NCBI GenBank assembly: GCA_902363825.1
Contig: CABJBK010000003.1
Location: 248,001 to 312,000 of the forward strand
DNA from: Lachnospiraceae bacterium
Lineage (GTDB): Bacteria; Bacillota; Clostridia; Lachnospirales; Lachnospiraceae
DNA length: 64,000 nt
Reading direction: 5' to 3'
The notes beneath the pieces were generated by a model. The model had not been told where the DNA came from. It saw only the letters and a program-made list of their open reading frames with translations, and ran no database searches. The stretch's first letter is position 1; every line of letters starts with the position of its first letter. The position numbers were made by a program, and so were the translations under genes. This document shows, in pieces, positions 35,962 through 46,206 of the stretch.

Positions 35962-37209
35962 ATGAAACTGACAAAGGAAGAAAAAAACTGGATCTTATAT
36001 GATGTCGGAAATTCGGCATTTACACTGCTGATCGCAACGATCATGCCGCTCTATTTCAATTATCTGGCGGAACAGGCGGGGCTGTCCTCGGTTGACTATC
36101 TGGCGTACTGGGGCTATGCGGCATCCGTGGCAACGCTTTTTGTCGTGTTTATCGGGCCGGTATTCGGGACGCTTGCGGATACGAAGGGCTTTAAGAAGCC
36201 GGTCTTTTCGGTTGCGCTTGCGGTAGGCGTGGCGGCATGCGTGCTGATGGGATTCGCGAAGCAGTGGCTCGTGTTTCTGGTCATATATGTGATCGCAAAG
36301 ACCGGGTATTCGGCAAGCCTGATCTTTTATGATTCCATGCTTGCGGACGTCACGACCGCGGACCGGATGGATCAGGTGTCATCGCAGGGATACGCGTGGG
36401 GCTATATCGGAAGCTGTGTACCGTTTGTGGTCTGTCTTATGATCGTGCTTGGAGCCGGAAAACTCGGCATTTCGATGGAGCTTGCGATGGGGATCTCGTT
36501 TTTTGTCACGGCGGCATGGTGGGTGCTTATGACCGTACCCATGTTAAAGACCTACCGGCAGAAGAATTATGTGGAGCGGAAACCACATGCGTTCCGGGAG
36601 AGCTTTGCGAGGATCGGGAAAACATTTTTAAATGTGCGTAAGGAAAAGAAGATCTTTCTGTTTTTGCTCGCGTTTTTCTTCTATATAGATGGCGTGTATA
36701 CGATCATCGATATGGCGACCGCCTATGGTTCCGCGCTCGGCCTTGACAGTACGGGACTGCTTTTAGCGCTTTTGGTGACCCAGATCGTGGCGTTTCCATG
36801 TGCGATCCTGTTTGGAAGACTGGCAAGGCGGTTTCGCACGGAACATCTGATCACGGTCTGCGTCGTGGCTTACATAGGGATTGCGCTGTTTGCCTGTGTG
36901 CTCCGTACGCAGACACAGTTCTGGATCCTCGCGATCTTTGTCGGAATGTTCCAGGGAGGGATACAGGCATTGTCCCGCTCCTATTACGCGAAGATCATTC
37001 CGGCGGAGCAGTCGGGAGAATATTTTGGACTGCTTGATATCTGCGGAAAAGGAGCCTCCTTTATCGGCACGGCGATCGTCAGTGTGGTTTCCCAGCTGAC
37101 AGGGGATATCAACAAGGGTGTGGCAATGATCGTGGTACTGTTCGTGGTCGGCGTAGCGCTTTTTCGGATTGCGGTGACATGTGTTCAAAAAAATAAAATA
37201 GAAAGCTAA
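35962..37209 (+). CDS. MFS transporter, UMF1/Atg22-like
   Basis: The 415-residue protein has about 12 hydrophobic segments and the N-terminal signature 'NWILYDVGNSAFTLLIAT' of the UMF1 (Atg22-like) branch of the major facilitator superfamily. 'GGIQALSRSYYAKIIPAEQSGEYFGL' marks the C-terminal half. ATG 35962 follows GAGGAG; a frame extension to 35,932 lacks this support. Family members are suspected amino-acid or small-molecule exporters, but most are uncharacterised. Confidence 0.9.
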   Translation: MKLTKEEKNWILYDVGNSAFTLLIATIMPLYFNYLAEQAGLSSVDYLAYWGYAASVATLFVVFIGPVFGTLADTKGFKKPVFSVALAVGVAACVLMGFAKQWLVFLVIYVIAKTGYSASLIFYDSMLADVTTADRMDQVSSQGYAWGYIGSCVPFVVCLMIVLGAGKLGISMELAMGISFFVTAAWWVLMTVPMLKTYRQKNYVERKPHAFRESFARIGKTFLNVRKEKKIFLFLLAFFFYIDGVYTIIDMATAYGSALGLDSTGLLLALLVTQIVAFPCAILFGRLARRFRTEHLITVCVVAYIGIALFACVLRTQTQFWILAIFVGMFQGGIQALSRSYYAKIIPAEQSGEYFGLLDICGKGASFIGTAIVSVVSQLTGDINKGVAMIVVLFVVGVALFRIAVTCVQKNKIES

Positions 37210-37274
37210 GGTTCAGCTAAGGCTCTTTGATTACAATATAAACTGAAATAAGAAATCAGAAAAAAACAGAAAGG

Positions 37275-38218
37275 ATGATGGCTATGAAACGAAAATATAT
37301 TGCAATCTTAACAGGAGTCTTTGTAGGTATGTCAGTGCTTGGAGGCTGTGGAACCACGAGTACAATGACAACGGCGGTATCGTCCACAGAGGCGGCAGCT
37401 TCCGGATCAGAAGCACAGAGTGAAACGTTGGTCGGGGAAGTAACGGCAGTCGGAGATGATACCATAACGGTTCAGAGGCGGTCTGCATCGAGGGCTTGAA
37501 TTCGTTGCACCTGTTTGACACGGATCTGACCGGAAACATGAGCGATGACGAACAGAATGACTGCACCTGGAATGTGATCTTGTACCAAAGCATGTCCGGA
37601 GATTCCGAGGTCGGAAACAGCACCTTTGAGATGGACGGTGGAACACTGACTGCAAAAAACGGCGGAATGTTCTATACGACCAATACCGAATCCACCTTTG
37701 TACTTTCCAATGTGGATATTAACTACGCGGATGACAATGCATTCTTCCTGCGCTGCACCGGAAATAACAACAAAAGAGGCTGGGGACAGACCGGAGCAAA
37801 CGGTGCGGACTGCCTCTTTGGCGCGAACGATCAGGAAATGCAGGGCGATATCATCTGGGACAGCATCAGCCAGCTGGATCTTTATATGACAGGCAGCACC
37901 CTCACCGGAGCGGTTGTGGATGATGAAACCTATGCCGGAAATGGCGGGGACGGATACTGCAACCTGTATATCGACAAAGACAGCACATGGATCGTAACAG
38001 GCGACAGCACAGTAAGCAGTCTTTCCTGCGAGGGAACGATCCGGGACGCGGACGGAAATACGGTGACGGTAAAAGGCACGGACAGTACTATATATATAGA
38101 AGGAACGAGTGCATATACGATCACGGCTGATTCCTATTCCGATACGGCAGATATGTCTGGAGGTCCGGCGGAAAGCAGCTGGAGCGATTATGAGGTAACA
38201 CGCCCGGATAATTTATAA
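37275..38218 (+). pseudogene. Beta-helix carbohydrate-binding lipoprotein, broken by internal deletion
   Basis: The first frame (37,275-37,499) starts with a lipoprotein signal peptide whose lipobox is 'VLGGC' and stops after 74 residues. A second frame overlapping it continues as 'LNSLHLFDTDLTGNM' and 'ILYQSMSGDSEVGNSTFEMD' to 38,218, typical of DUF4353-like beta-helix cell-surface proteins. The long N-terminal half of such proteins is missing. An internal deletion near 37,480 thus removed the middle and shifted the frame. The second frame has no good start of its own (TTG 37496). Probably not functional. Confidence 0.8.
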
Positions 38219-38228
38219 GATCGGACAG

Positions 38229-38257
38229 TTGACATTTTTCCGACAGAGTGATAAAGT
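38229..38257 (+). promoter_or_regulatory. Promoter of the CstA-like gene
   Basis: Perfect TTGACA at 38,229-38,234 and TAAAGT at 38,252-38,257 with a 17-base spacer. The leader to the start codon is about 120 bases. Confidence 0.6.
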
Positions 38258-38381
38258 ATATAGACAAAACAGAGATGTTATGGCAGGCATGACTAATATG
38301 AATTTTAGTTATATCTGCCAAAAGCTGAGTTTAAGGCAGACGTCCTGTTTTGGAAATTCATTCACGAGGAAAGGTGAGAAA

Positions 38382-40094
38382 ATGAACGGTTTAGTAATTA
38401 TCTTAATTGGAATTGTTGCATTGGGTGCCGGCTATCTGCTTTACGGACGCTGGCTCGCCAAAAAGTGGGGGATTGATGCAAACGCAAAGACACCTGCTTA
38501 CCAGTATGAGGATGGAGAAGATTTTGTGCCATCTTCCAAATTTACAGTATTCTCCCATCAGTTTTCATCCATCGCGGGAGCTGGCCCTGTCACAGGACCG
38601 ATCCTGGCATCGGTATTCGGCTGGGTTCCGGTTCTGTTATGGCTGATCATCGGAGGTCTCTTCTTCGGTGCGGTTCAGGATTTCGGAGCATTATACGCAT
38701 CCGTTAAGAACGAAGGAAAATCCATGGGTATGCTGATCGAAAAGTATATCGGAAAAACAGGAAGAAAACTCTTTATGCTTTTCTGCTGGTTATTTACCCT
38801 GCTTGTTATCGCAGCATTTACAGATATGGTCGCAGGTACCTTTAACGCATTCCCGGTAGACGCAGCGACCGGAGCAGCAGTGACATCACCGGTATTTGCA
38901 AACGGAGCAGCAGCTTCTGTATCTATGTTATTTATCGTATTCGCGATCATCCTTGGTCTGGTACTGAAAAAAACAGGTAAGATCAATGAGGGATTAAAGG
39001 GTGTGATCGCGGTAGCGCTCATCGTTATCATGTTTGCCATTGGTATGCATCTTCCGATCTACGCAACAAAATCTGCCTGGATCGGCATCATCATGGTATA
39101 TCTGTTCCTTGCATCTGTACTGCCGATGTGGTTACTGATGCAGCCGAGAGATTACATGACAACTTATATGTTACTTGGTATGATCATTGGCGCGGTTGTT
39201 GGTATCGTTGTTGCGCATCCGGCGATGCAGCTGAACGCATTCAACGGATTCGCACTGACCGGAGCAGACGGAAGCACTTCTTATATGTTCCCGACCCTGT
39301 TCGTAACGATCGCATGTGGTGCGGTATCCGGATTCCACAGTCTGGTATCTTCCGGAACTTCATCCAAGACCGTCAGTAATGAAAAAGATATGCCGATGGT
39401 AGGTTACGGCGCAATGGTTGTAGAATCATTACTTGGTATCGTTGCACTTGTTGTTGTAGGCGCAGTTGCAGTAAACGGAACAAAGCCGGACGGAACTCCG
39501 TTCTCGATCTTTTCTTCCGGTGTTGCAGGATTCCTGGAACGTTTCGGTGTCCCGAATGAAGTGGCGACCGTATTCATGACCATGTGTGTATCCGCGCTTG
39601 CTCTTACATCACTGGATTCCGTAGCGCGTATCGGACGTATGTCTTTCCAGGAACTGTTCTATGTAGATACCACAGATCCGGAAAAGATGGATGGTTTACA
39701 TAAAGTGCTTACCAACAAATATTTCGCAACCATCATCACATTATTCTTTGGATGGCTTTTAACACTTGGCGGATACAACAACATCTGGCCGTTATTCGGT
39801 TCCGCGAACCAGCTGCTCGCAGCAATGGTACTGATCGCGCTTGCCGTATTCTTAAAGACGACCGGACGTACCGGATGGACACTTTACATCCCGATGTTCG
39901 TCATGCTTGCGGTTACCTTTACCGCACTGGTTCAGAAGACCATCGCATTAGTAAGAAACGTTTCTGCCGGAACAGCAACATTCCTGGTAGACGGACTGCA
40001 GCTTATCGTTGCGATCTTACTGATGATCCTTGGCGCACTGGTTGCTTACCACTGCCTGTCCAAGCTGTTTACAGCAAAGAAGGAAGAAGCATAA
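38382..40094 (+). CDS. cstA: CstA-family carbon-starvation/peptide or pyruvate transporter
   Basis: This 570-residue integral membrane protein has the CstA signature in 'SHQFSSIAGAGPVTGPILA' and 'GAVQDFGALYAS' and at least 14 hydrophobic stretches. CstA proteins take up peptides or pyruvate during carbon limitation. It is at the short end of the family. ATG 38382 is preceded by AAGGTGAG; the frame is open to 38,229, but that part overlaps the promoter. It is followed by its own terminator, then by an oligopeptide ABC operon, which suggests a local theme of peptide use. Confidence 0.93.
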   Translation: MNGLVIILIGIVALGAGYLLYGRWLAKKWGIDANAKTPAYQYEDGEDFVPSSKFTVFSHQFSSIAGAGPVTGPILASVFGWVPVLLWLIIGGLFFGAVQDFGALYASVKNEGKSMGMLIEKYIGKTGRKLFMLFCWLFTLLVIAAFTDMVAGTFNAFPVDAATGAAVTSPVFANGAAASVSMLFIVFAIILGLVLKKTGKINEGLKGVIAVALIVIMFAIGMHLPIYATKSAWIGIIMVYLFLASVLPMWLLMQPRDYMTTYMLLGMIIGAVVGIVVAHPAMQLNAFNGFALTGADGSTSYMFPTLFVTIACGAVSGFHSLVSSGTSSKTVSNEKDMPMVGYGAMVVESLLGIVALVVVGAVAVNGTKPDGTPFSIFSSGVAGFLERFGVPNEVATVFMTMCVSALALTSLDSVARIGRMSFQELFYVDTTDPEKMDGLHKVLTNKYFATIITLFFGWLLTLGGYNNIWPLFGSANQLLAAMVLIALAVFLKTTGRTGWTLYIPMFVMLAVTFTALVQKTIALVRNVSAGTATFLVDGLQLIVAILLMILGALVAYHCLSKLFTAKKEEA

Positions 40095-40121
40095 AAAATA
40101 AAAAAGTATCATCACAGAGAG

Positions 40122-40160
40122 GGACCGCAGTCTGAAATACAGGCTGCGGTTCTTTTTTTT
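40122..40160 (+). terminator. Rho-independent terminator after cstA
   Basis: ACCGCAG-T-CTG and CAG-G-CTGCGGT form a strong stem with a five-base loop, followed by a run of eight T. Confidence 0.92.
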
Positions 40161-40275
40161 CTATTGCATTTTAAAGCGCAATGCACTACAATAAACCCTG
40201 GCACTGGCATGGCGAGCGACTGCCGTCAAGGCCGACAGCCAACGAAAACTTCATAAAGAGAAAGGAATCAAAAAC
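40161..40275 (+). promoter_or_regulatory. GC-rich leader of the peptide ABC operon
   Basis: TGCATT and AATGCA form an inverted repeat (about 40,165-40,185). Around 40,200-40,245 alternating GGC and GCC triplets can form one or two small hairpins. I recognise no known riboswitch. The ribosome site AGAAAGGA precedes the ATG of the binding protein. Confidence 0.35.
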
Positions 40276-41814
40276 ATGAAACAAAGAAGTAAAAGAGTAA
40301 AGGCTTTGTTACTCGTGTTCACAACACTGACTATTGCACTGAGCGGATGCGGAAACGCAGGTGACGAAACAGGTGGAAAAAATTCCTCACAGATCACTGT
40401 AGGCATTGCACAGGATTTGGAAGACAGTCTTGACCCTCACAAAGCGGAAGCGGCAGGAACAAGAGAAATTCTGTTTAATGTGTTTGAAGGTTTGTATAAA
40501 CCGGACAGTGATGGAAATTTAGTTCCTGCTGTGGCAAGCGGATACGAGGTATCCGATGACGGGCTTGTGTACACATTCACTTTAAGAGACGGAGTGAAAT
40601 TCCATAACGGAAATCCTGTTACGGCAGCGGACGTAAAATCTTCCCTTGAAACCTGCGCCGATAGCAGCAGCGGCTCCGCTCTGATACCGGCGTTTTCTAA
40701 TATCACATCCATTGAGACACCGGATGATAAAACAGTGGTGATCACACTGGCTGAGGCGGATGCCGATTTCCTGTCCTATGTGGCTGGCGTAAAAGCGGCG
40801 ATCGTCCCTGCGGATAACGCAGATCCGGATGCGGATCCGATCGGAACCGGACCATACAAATATGTTTCCCGTTCCGTACAGGAAAACATCAAACTGGAGA
40901 GCTTTGCGGATTACTGGGGCGGCAAGCCGGATATCGATGAGGTCACATTTAAAGTATGTGCCGATACGGATTCTGTTGTCACCAGCTTAAACAGCGGTTC
41001 CATCGACATGATGGCACATCTGACCACGACACAGGCAAAGCAGCTGGGAGACGACTACAATGTAGTGGAAGGAACCATGAACCTGGTACAGGGACTTTAC
41101 TTAAACAACAGTTTTGAACCGTTCCAGAATGAACAGGTGAGACAGGCGCTGTGCTACGGCATCGACCGCGATGAGATCATCGATATGGTTTCCGATGGCA
41201 AGGGCGTAAAAGTCGGCAGCAGCATGTTCCCGAATTTCCGGAAATACTTTGAGCCGGAACTGGCAGACAAATACAGCTATGATGTGGACAAAGCGAAAGA
41301 ACTGCTGGCAGAAGCAGGCTATGGCGACGGATTCAGCTTTACGATCACGGTTCCTGCCAATTATCCGCAGCATGTGGATACGGCACAGATCATTGCGGAA
41401 CAGTTAAAGAAGATCGGAGTTACGGCAGAGATCAATCAGGTGGAATGGAATACCTGGCTGGATGATACCTATGGCAATCGGAATTTTGAGGCGACCTTAG
41501 TTGGCGTGGATGCGTCCTACTTTGCGGCATCCGCGATGTTATCCAGGTTCAACGCCGATGCGAAGAACAACTTTATCAATTATTCCAACCCGGATTATGA
41601 CGCGGCATATGCGGCGGCGCGAAGTACCGCGGATGAGGATGCACAGACAGCCGCTTACAAGCAATGTGAGGAGATCCTCGCAGATACGGCGGCGAGTGTA
41701 TACATTCAGGATCTGCCGGATATGGTGGCACTGAACAAAAAATTTACCGGATATAAATGCTATCCGCTTTATATCCAGGATATTGCACAGATCAAGCTGG
41801 CAGATGACCAGTAA
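40276..41814 (+). CDS. Peptide/nickel-type ABC transporter substrate-binding lipoprotein
   Basis: The 512-residue protein begins with a signal peptide and lipobox 'IALSGC', then the SBP_bac_5 fold seen in DppA, OppA and NikA ('ILFNVFEGLYKPDSDGNLVP', 'YTFTLRDGVKFHNGNPVTAADV', 'NEQVRQALCYGIDRDEI'). It captures the substrate outside the membrane for the permeases and ATPase encoded directly downstream. The gap to the first permease is 37 bases. Peptide is the most probable substrate, nickel the alternative. Confidence 0.92.
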   Translation: MKQRSKRVKALLLVFTTLTIALSGCGNAGDETGGKNSSQITVGIAQDLEDSLDPHKAEAAGTREILFNVFEGLYKPDSDGNLVPAVASGYEVSDDGLVYTFTLRDGVKFHNGNPVTAADVKSSLETCADSSSGSALIPAFSNITSIETPDDKTVVITLAEADADFLSYVAGVKAAIVPADNADPDADPIGTGPYKYVSRSVQENIKLESFADYWGGKPDIDEVTFKVCADTDSVVTSLNSGSIDMMAHLTTTQAKQLGDDYNVVEGTMNLVQGLYLNNSFEPFQNEQVRQALCYGIDRDEIIDMVSDGKGVKVGSSMFPNFRKYFEPELADKYSYDVDKAKELLAEAGYGDGFSFTITVPANYPQHVDTAQIIAEQLKKIGVTAEINQVEWNTWLDDTYGNRNFEATLVGVDASYFAASAMLSRFNADAKNNFINYSNPDYDAAYAAARSTADEDAQTAAYKQCEEILADTAASVYIQDLPDMVALNKKFTGYKCYPLYIQDIAQIKLADDQ

Positions 41815-41851
41815 GTAAAAACAAAAAAGAGAAAGTGGAGGAGAGCAGAAC

Positions 41852-42793
41852 ATGAAACAGATCGTAAAAAAAATCCTTACCACGCTGCTTACGCTGGTGA
41901 TCGTGTCATTTCTGCTCTTTCTTGCGTTTGAACTGATACCGGGAGATCCGGCAAGGGCAAAATTAGGGACGGACGCGACCCCGGAACAGCTTGCTGCGCT
42001 GCGGGCACAGATGGGACTGGACCGCCCGCTGATGGAGCGGTATGTGACGTGGCTGTTTGCGTTTTTCACCGGAGATTTCGGTACTTCGTACAGTTACAGC
42101 ATGCCGGTGCGGGAAATGATCTTAGATAAACTGCCGATCACGGTCACACTGACGGTTATGGCGTTTTTCCTGATGATCGTGATATCCGTTCCGCTTGCTG
42201 TTTTTATGGCAAAGCACGAGGGCGGGATCGCGGACAGTGTCTTTTCGGGGCTCAATCAGGTCATCATGGCGGTTCCGTCGTTCTTTTCGGGAATCCTGCT
42301 CACACTGGTTTTCGGAGTGGTGTTAAAACTGTTTGTCCCGGGAGATTTTGTCTCTTATGACGTGAACGCGGGGAAATTCTTTGCGTATCTGCTTTTCCCG
42401 GCGGTCGCGATCGCGCTTCCGAAGACAGCCATGGCGGTGAAAATGCTGAGAAGCTCACTGCTCGCGGAGATGAAACACGATTATGTGAGAACGGCGTACA
42501 GCCGCGGAAACGATATTTCGGGCGTGCTATACGGGCATGTGTTAAAAAACGCGTTCCTTCCGGTTCTGACCTTCTTTGGAATGGCGCTTGCCGACATCTT
42601 TACGGGAAGTATTGTTGTGGAGAAAGTGTTTAACATTCCGGGACTTGGAAGAATACTGATGACTTCCATCTCCAACCGGGATTATCCGGTGGTGGAAGCG
42701 ATCATCATGATGATGGCGCTTGTGGTGATAGTGACAAATCTGTGTGTGGATCTGATTTACCGGAAGATCGATCCGAGGATTACGGTGGAATAA
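41852..42793 (+). CDS. Peptide/nickel-type ABC transporter permease (DppB-like)
   Basis: A 313-residue inner-membrane permease with the DppB N-terminal pattern 'LLFLAFELIPGDPARAKLG', about six helices and the EAA loop ('SRGNDISGVLYGHVLKNAFLPVLT') that docks on the ATPase. GGAGGAG precedes the ATG. The next permease gene begins four bases after its stop. Confidence 0.93.
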   Translation: MKQIVKKILTTLLTLVIVSFLLFLAFELIPGDPARAKLGTDATPEQLAALRAQMGLDRPLMERYVTWLFAFFTGDFGTSYSYSMPVREMILDKLPITVTLTVMAFFLMIVISVPLAVFMAKHEGGIADSVFSGLNQVIMAVPSFFSGILLTLVFGVVLKLFVPGDFVSYDVNAGKFFAYLLFPAVAIALPKTAMAVKMLRSSLLAEMKHDYVRTAYSRGNDISGVLYGHVLKNAFLPVLTFFGMALADIFTGSIVVEKVFNIPGLGRILMTSISNRDYPVVEAIIMMMALVVIVTNLCVDLIYRKIDPRITVE

Positions 42794-42796
42794 ACG

Positions 42797-43642
42797 ATGG
42801 ATAATACATCAAAAAAAAGGAAAAATTACAATTTTAAGATCGGCTGTGTCATCACGGCAGCGATGCTTCTCTTTGTTCTGGTGGGGATCATCTGGACACC
42901 CTATCCGCCGGAGGCGGTGGATGCGTCGGCGAAGCTTGCGGGCAGCAGCCTGGCGCATCCGTTTGGCTGCGACCAGCTTGGACGGGATATTCTAAGCCGC
43001 GTGATGTCCGGCAGTAAGATCACACTGTTTGCGGCGGCAGGGACAGTGCTTCTCGGCGGCAGTATCGGTGTTTTGATCGGAGCCTTTACCGGCTATTTCG
43101 GATCGGTTTTGGATGAGGTGCTGATGCGGATCATGGATGTCATGTTCGCGTTCCCGAGCATCCTGCTTTCGCTGGTGGTGATCGCGGTGCTCGGCCCTGG
43201 AAATTATCAGACCGTGCTCGCGCTTGGGATCGCGTTTGTTCCGAGTTTCGCAAGAATCGTGCGCAGTGAGTTCATACGATGCCGGGAGATGGAATATGTG
43301 AAACTTGCAAGACTCTCCGGAGCCTGTGATCTTCGGATCATGTTTGTACATATCCTTCCGAATATCCGTCAGGTACTGCTGTCCTCACTTATGATCGGGT
43401 TTAACAACGCGGTGCTTGCGGAGGCAAGTCTAAGCTATCTTGGGATCGGCGTACAGCCGCCCTATGCAAGTCTCGGACGGATGCTCTCAGAGGCACAGTC
43501 TTATATTTTTGTCTCGCCGGGGAGCTGTATCTGGCCCGGACTGGTGCTGATTTTGATGATACTCGGATTTTCGCTTATGAGCGATGGAATGTCAGTGGAA
43601 ATGCATGAGAGGAAACGATGGAAAAGAAAGAATGTTTGCTGA
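42797..43642 (+). CDS. Peptide/nickel-type ABC transporter permease (DppC-like)
   Basis: The 281-residue second permease has the DppC features '[20 protein letters not shown]' near residue 55 and the EAA loop '[20 protein letters not shown]'. It should pair with the DppB-like subunit. It overlaps the ATPase gene by 25 bases, so the genes are translationally coupled. Confidence 0.93.
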   Translation: MDNTSKKRKNYNFKIGCVITAAMLLFVLVGIIWTPYPPEAVDASAKLAGSSLAHPFGCDQLGRDILSRVMSGSKITLFAAAGTVLLGGSIGVLIGAFTGYFGSVLDEVLMRIMDVMFAFPSILLSLVVIAVLGPGNYQTVLALGIAFVPSFARIVRSEFIRCREMEYVKLARLSGACDLRIMFVHILPNIRQVLLSSLMIGFNNAVLAEASLSYLGIGVQPPYASLGRMLSEAQSYIFVSPGSCIWPGLVLILMILGFSLMSDGMSVEMHERKRWKRKNVC

Positions 43643-45186
43643 GCGTAAAAAATCTGAATATTGGATTTGAGGATAAGAAGACACAGCAAAAAGTAGTGAC
43701 GGACTTTAATCTTACCATAGGATTTGGAGAATGCGTGGGTTTGGTGGGAGAATCCGGCTCCGGAAAATCCCTAAGCGCGCTTGCCATTGCAGGACTTTTG
43801 AAAAAGCGGAAAAATGTGATCGCGGATGGAGAGATCGTGTTTGCGGGGCATGACGATTTCCTTTCGTTGGAGGAAAGCGAGTTATGTAAACTGAGAGGAA
43901 CGGACATCGGAATGATCTTTCAGGAACCGATGACCTCCCTGGATCCGGTGCGCACCATCGGCTGGCAGGTGGAGGAGAGCCTTCGCATCCATACGGATCT
44001 GTCCAAAGAGGAACGCAGGGCGCGTGCCATGGAAGCACTGCGTGATGTGGGACTCGCGGATACGGAGCGGATCTATGCGGCATATCCCCATGAACTTTCC
44101 GGCGGGCAGAGACAGCGCGTGATGATCGCCGCGGCAATGATACACAAACCAAAACTGTTGATCGCGGATGAACCGACGACAGCGCTTGATGTGACGATAC
44201 AGGCACAGATCCTGGAGCTGCTGCAGCGGATCAACGAAAAAGAGCATACGGCGATCCTGTTCATTTCGCATGATCTTCATCTGGTACACAGGCTCTGCGG
44301 GCAGGTGGTTGTCATGAAGGATGGAAAAATTGTGGAAGCGGGCAGAGCGGATGATGTCTTTTACGCGCCGAAGGAGGCGTACACGAAAAAGCTGGTCTCT
44401 GCGATCCCGGGATTTGAGCGTGAGAAAGAGAAAGTGGAAAAAACGCCGGAGAAGACGGTGTTATCTGTTTTGGGATTAAATGTTTTCTTTGACAAACGAA
44501 AGCGCGGACTGTTCGGGAAAAAAGAGACGATGCAGGTTTTGCGCGATGTGAGTTTTTCAATCGGTGAAGGAGAGATCGTAGGACTGGTGGGAGAATCCGG
44601 CTCCGGAAAATCGACGATCGCCCGGACGCTCCTTGGAATAAACAAAAACTATGAGGGAACCATCACGCATGCGGAGGCGCATCCGCAGATGGTGTTTCAG
44701 GATCCGTTCGGATCCTTAAATCCGTCCAAAACGATCGGATGGATTTTAGAGGAACCGCTTAGAAACTTCACGCGGGACGACAGAAAAACAAGACAGAAAA
44801 AGGCGGGAGAGATCCTAAAACGGGTCGGACTTGGCGAGGAATACCTCTCGCGGTATCCGGGAGAACTCTCCGGTGGACAAAGACAGCGTGTCTGCATTGC
44901 GCTCGCGCTTATCCTGAATCCGAAATTCTTTATCGCGGATGAGGCGGTTTCCGCATTGGATGTGACGATACAGGCACAGATCCTTGCGCTCTTAAAAGAG
45001 CTGCATGAAGAATTAAAGACGGCGATCCTGTTTATCTCGCACGATCTGCGCGTGGTTTACCAGCTCTGTGACCGTGTGCTGATCTTAAAAGAGGGAGAGA
45101 TCATAGAACAGGGACCGGTCGAAGAAATCTATAAAGATCCAAAAGAAGAGTATACGAAGCAGCTTTTAAAAAGTGCCAGGTATTAA
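43618..45186 (+). CDS. Fused dual ABC ATPase (DppD-DppF type)
   Basis: This 522-residue protein joins two nucleotide-binding domains that are separate genes in many dpp/opp operons. Each half has Walker A 'GESGSGKS', the ABC signature 'LSGGQRQR' and the Walker B region ('LLIADEPTT' and 'FFIADEAVS'). The linker is around residues 265-285. It powers the two permeases upstream. The second Walker B ends D-E-A rather than D-E-P, but the catalytic glutamate is kept. Confidence 0.94.
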   Translation: MEKKECLLSVKNLNIGFEDKKTQQKVVTDFNLTIGFGECVGLVGESGSGKSLSALAIAGLLKKRKNVIADGEIVFAGHDDFLSLEESELCKLRGTDIGMIFQEPMTSLDPVRTIGWQVEESLRIHTDLSKEERRARAMEALRDVGLADTERIYAAYPHELSGGQRQRVMIAAAMIHKPKLLIADEPTTALDVTIQAQILELLQRINEKEHTAILFISHDLHLVHRLCGQVVVMKDGKIVEAGRADDVFYAPKEAYTKKLVSAIPGFEREKEKVEKTPEKTVLSVLGLNVFFDKRKRGLFGKKETMQVLRDVSFSIGEGEIVGLVGESGSGKSTIARTLLGINKNYEGTITHAEAHPQMVFQDPFGSLNPSKTIGWILEEPLRNFTRDDRKTRQKKAGEILKRVGLGEEYLSRYPGELSGGQRQRVCIALALILNPKFFIADEAVSALDVTIQAQILALLKELHEELKTAILFISHDLRVVYQLCDRVLILKEGEIIEQGPVEEIYKDPKEEYTKQLLKSARY

Positions 45187-45191
45187 CAGAC

Positions 45192-45220
45192 AAAAAAAGA
45201 ACCGGAGCGGTTCTTTTTTT
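45192..45220. terminator. Bidirectional terminator between the ABC operon and folT
   Basis: AGAACCG (45,198-45,204) and CGGTTCT (45,208-45,214) form a seven-pair stem, with an A-run before and a T-run after. It can serve both the operon on the plus strand and folT on the minus strand. Confidence 0.8.
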
Positions 45221-45266
45221 GTTTTCTTGTCTTTTAAGTAAATAAATCGTTGTTACCGGTCAGGAA

Positions 45267-45854
45267 TTAGGATTCTTCCGCGGAAAGTTTCTTTGGTGAG
45301 ATCAGGGAAAAACCGAGTTTTCCAACGGTCTGTTTCGTGAGGGACAGTGCGAAAAATACGATGGCACTGTCGATCGGCAGCATGATCACATTCTTTAACA
45401 GGCGCATCGGAAGCAGTACGAAAAATGCTTTTCCGTAGAGCATGGAGATCCAGAGCGTATTTAAACCGCAGTTTACGATCAGTTTTACCAGAAATTCCGC
45501 AATTACGATACGTTTGATCGAAAGCGGCTTGTGATATAACAGGCCGCCGTAGATCAGTCCGGCGAGCATTGCGTTAAAGGTAAAACCGAAAAAGAACGGA
45601 CCATCCGGTTTGATCATGAATTTTAAGAGATCCAGCGCTCCGCCGAAAATGCAGCCGACAACCGGTCCGAAGAGAAATTCCACGATGCGGTTCGGAATTC
45701 CGGAGAAGCCGATCTTAACGTAAGGTCCGATGGAAATGCTTGCAACTATGCTGAGTACGATCGCGAGCGCAGCCATAAGACCACAGAGTACCAGGTTTTT
45801 GGTTACGGTGAATTCGTGAAGAGAATCCGAGAAGAGTTGTTTGATCTTTTTCAT
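45267..45854 (-). CDS. folT: Folate ECF transporter S component
   Basis: The 195-residue, six-helix membrane protein has the S-component pattern of FolT: 'LVLCGLMAALAIVLS', then 'KIGFSGIPNRIVEFLFGPVVG' and 'GFTFNAMLAGLIYGGLLY'. It captures folate and uses a shared ECF energising module encoded elsewhere. The substrate is supported by a tetrahydrofolate riboswitch in its leader. AGGAGG precedes the ATG. Confidence 0.9.
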   Translation of the reverse strand: MKKIKQLFSDSLHEFTVTKNLVLCGLMAALAIVLSIVASISIGPYVKIGFSGIPNRIVEFLFGPVVGCIFGGALDLLKFMIKPDGPFFFGFTFNAMLAGLIYGGLLYHKPLSIKRIVIAEFLVKLIVNCGLNTLWISMLYGKAFFVLLPMRLLKNVIMLPIDSAIVFFALSLTKQTVGKLGFSLISPKKLSAEES

Positions 45855-45916
45855 AAAAATAGCCTCCTTTTAGCAGTTTTCCTAAACTACATAGAGGAGA
45901 CAAGATAACCTGAATG

Positions 45917-46017
45917 TAGCAGCGGGATGCGAAGCCTGTACCGCAAGCGATTGCTTTTCGTCCGTGTGACAACTCCCTGTTCACATGGCACTTAACGCAC
46001 AGATTTCTACTCTGCTA
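45917..46017 (-). promoter_or_regulatory. Tetrahydrofolate (THF) riboswitch upstream of folT
   Basis: Read on the minus strand, the closing stem TAGCAG/CTGCTA encloses the conserved THF-I elements in order: GAGTAGA, GCGTTAAGTG, GGGA, ACGA, a GC-rich hairpin, then GGT and GCATCC before the closing strand. Downstream, a CTCCT stretch can pair with the AGGAG ribosome site of folT, so control of translation is plausible. The ligand class is established for this motif; the mechanism here is inferred. Confidence 0.9.
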
Positions 46018-46064
46018 ATATGTATGATATTAGTTTTACCGGCATATTTCCAGCCGACTTGCTA

Positions 46065-46093
46065 ACTATAACACAAATGTCTGTTTATGTAAA
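46065..46093 (-). promoter_or_regulatory. Promoter of folT
   Basis: On the minus strand TTTACA (46,093-46,088) and TATAGT (46,070-46,065) are 17 bases apart, and the riboswitch starts about 50 bases downstream. Confidence 0.6.
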
Positions 46094-46120
46094 TAATAAA
46101 TCTGAAAAATGAAAAAATTC

Positions 46121-46149
46121 TTACAAAATCGGGCAAAACGTGATAAAAT
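46121..46149 (+). promoter_or_regulatory. Promoter of the 46,207 gene
   Basis: TTACAA (46,121-46,126) and TAAAAT (46,144-46,149) are 17 bases apart, with TGA just before the -10 (extended -10). It is divergent from the folT promoter. Confidence 0.55.
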
Positions 46150-46206
46150 AAAAAGGAAATAAGGCATTCCGGAAAGGAATTTGCAGAGAAGAAAGAAGGG
46201 ATCGTC

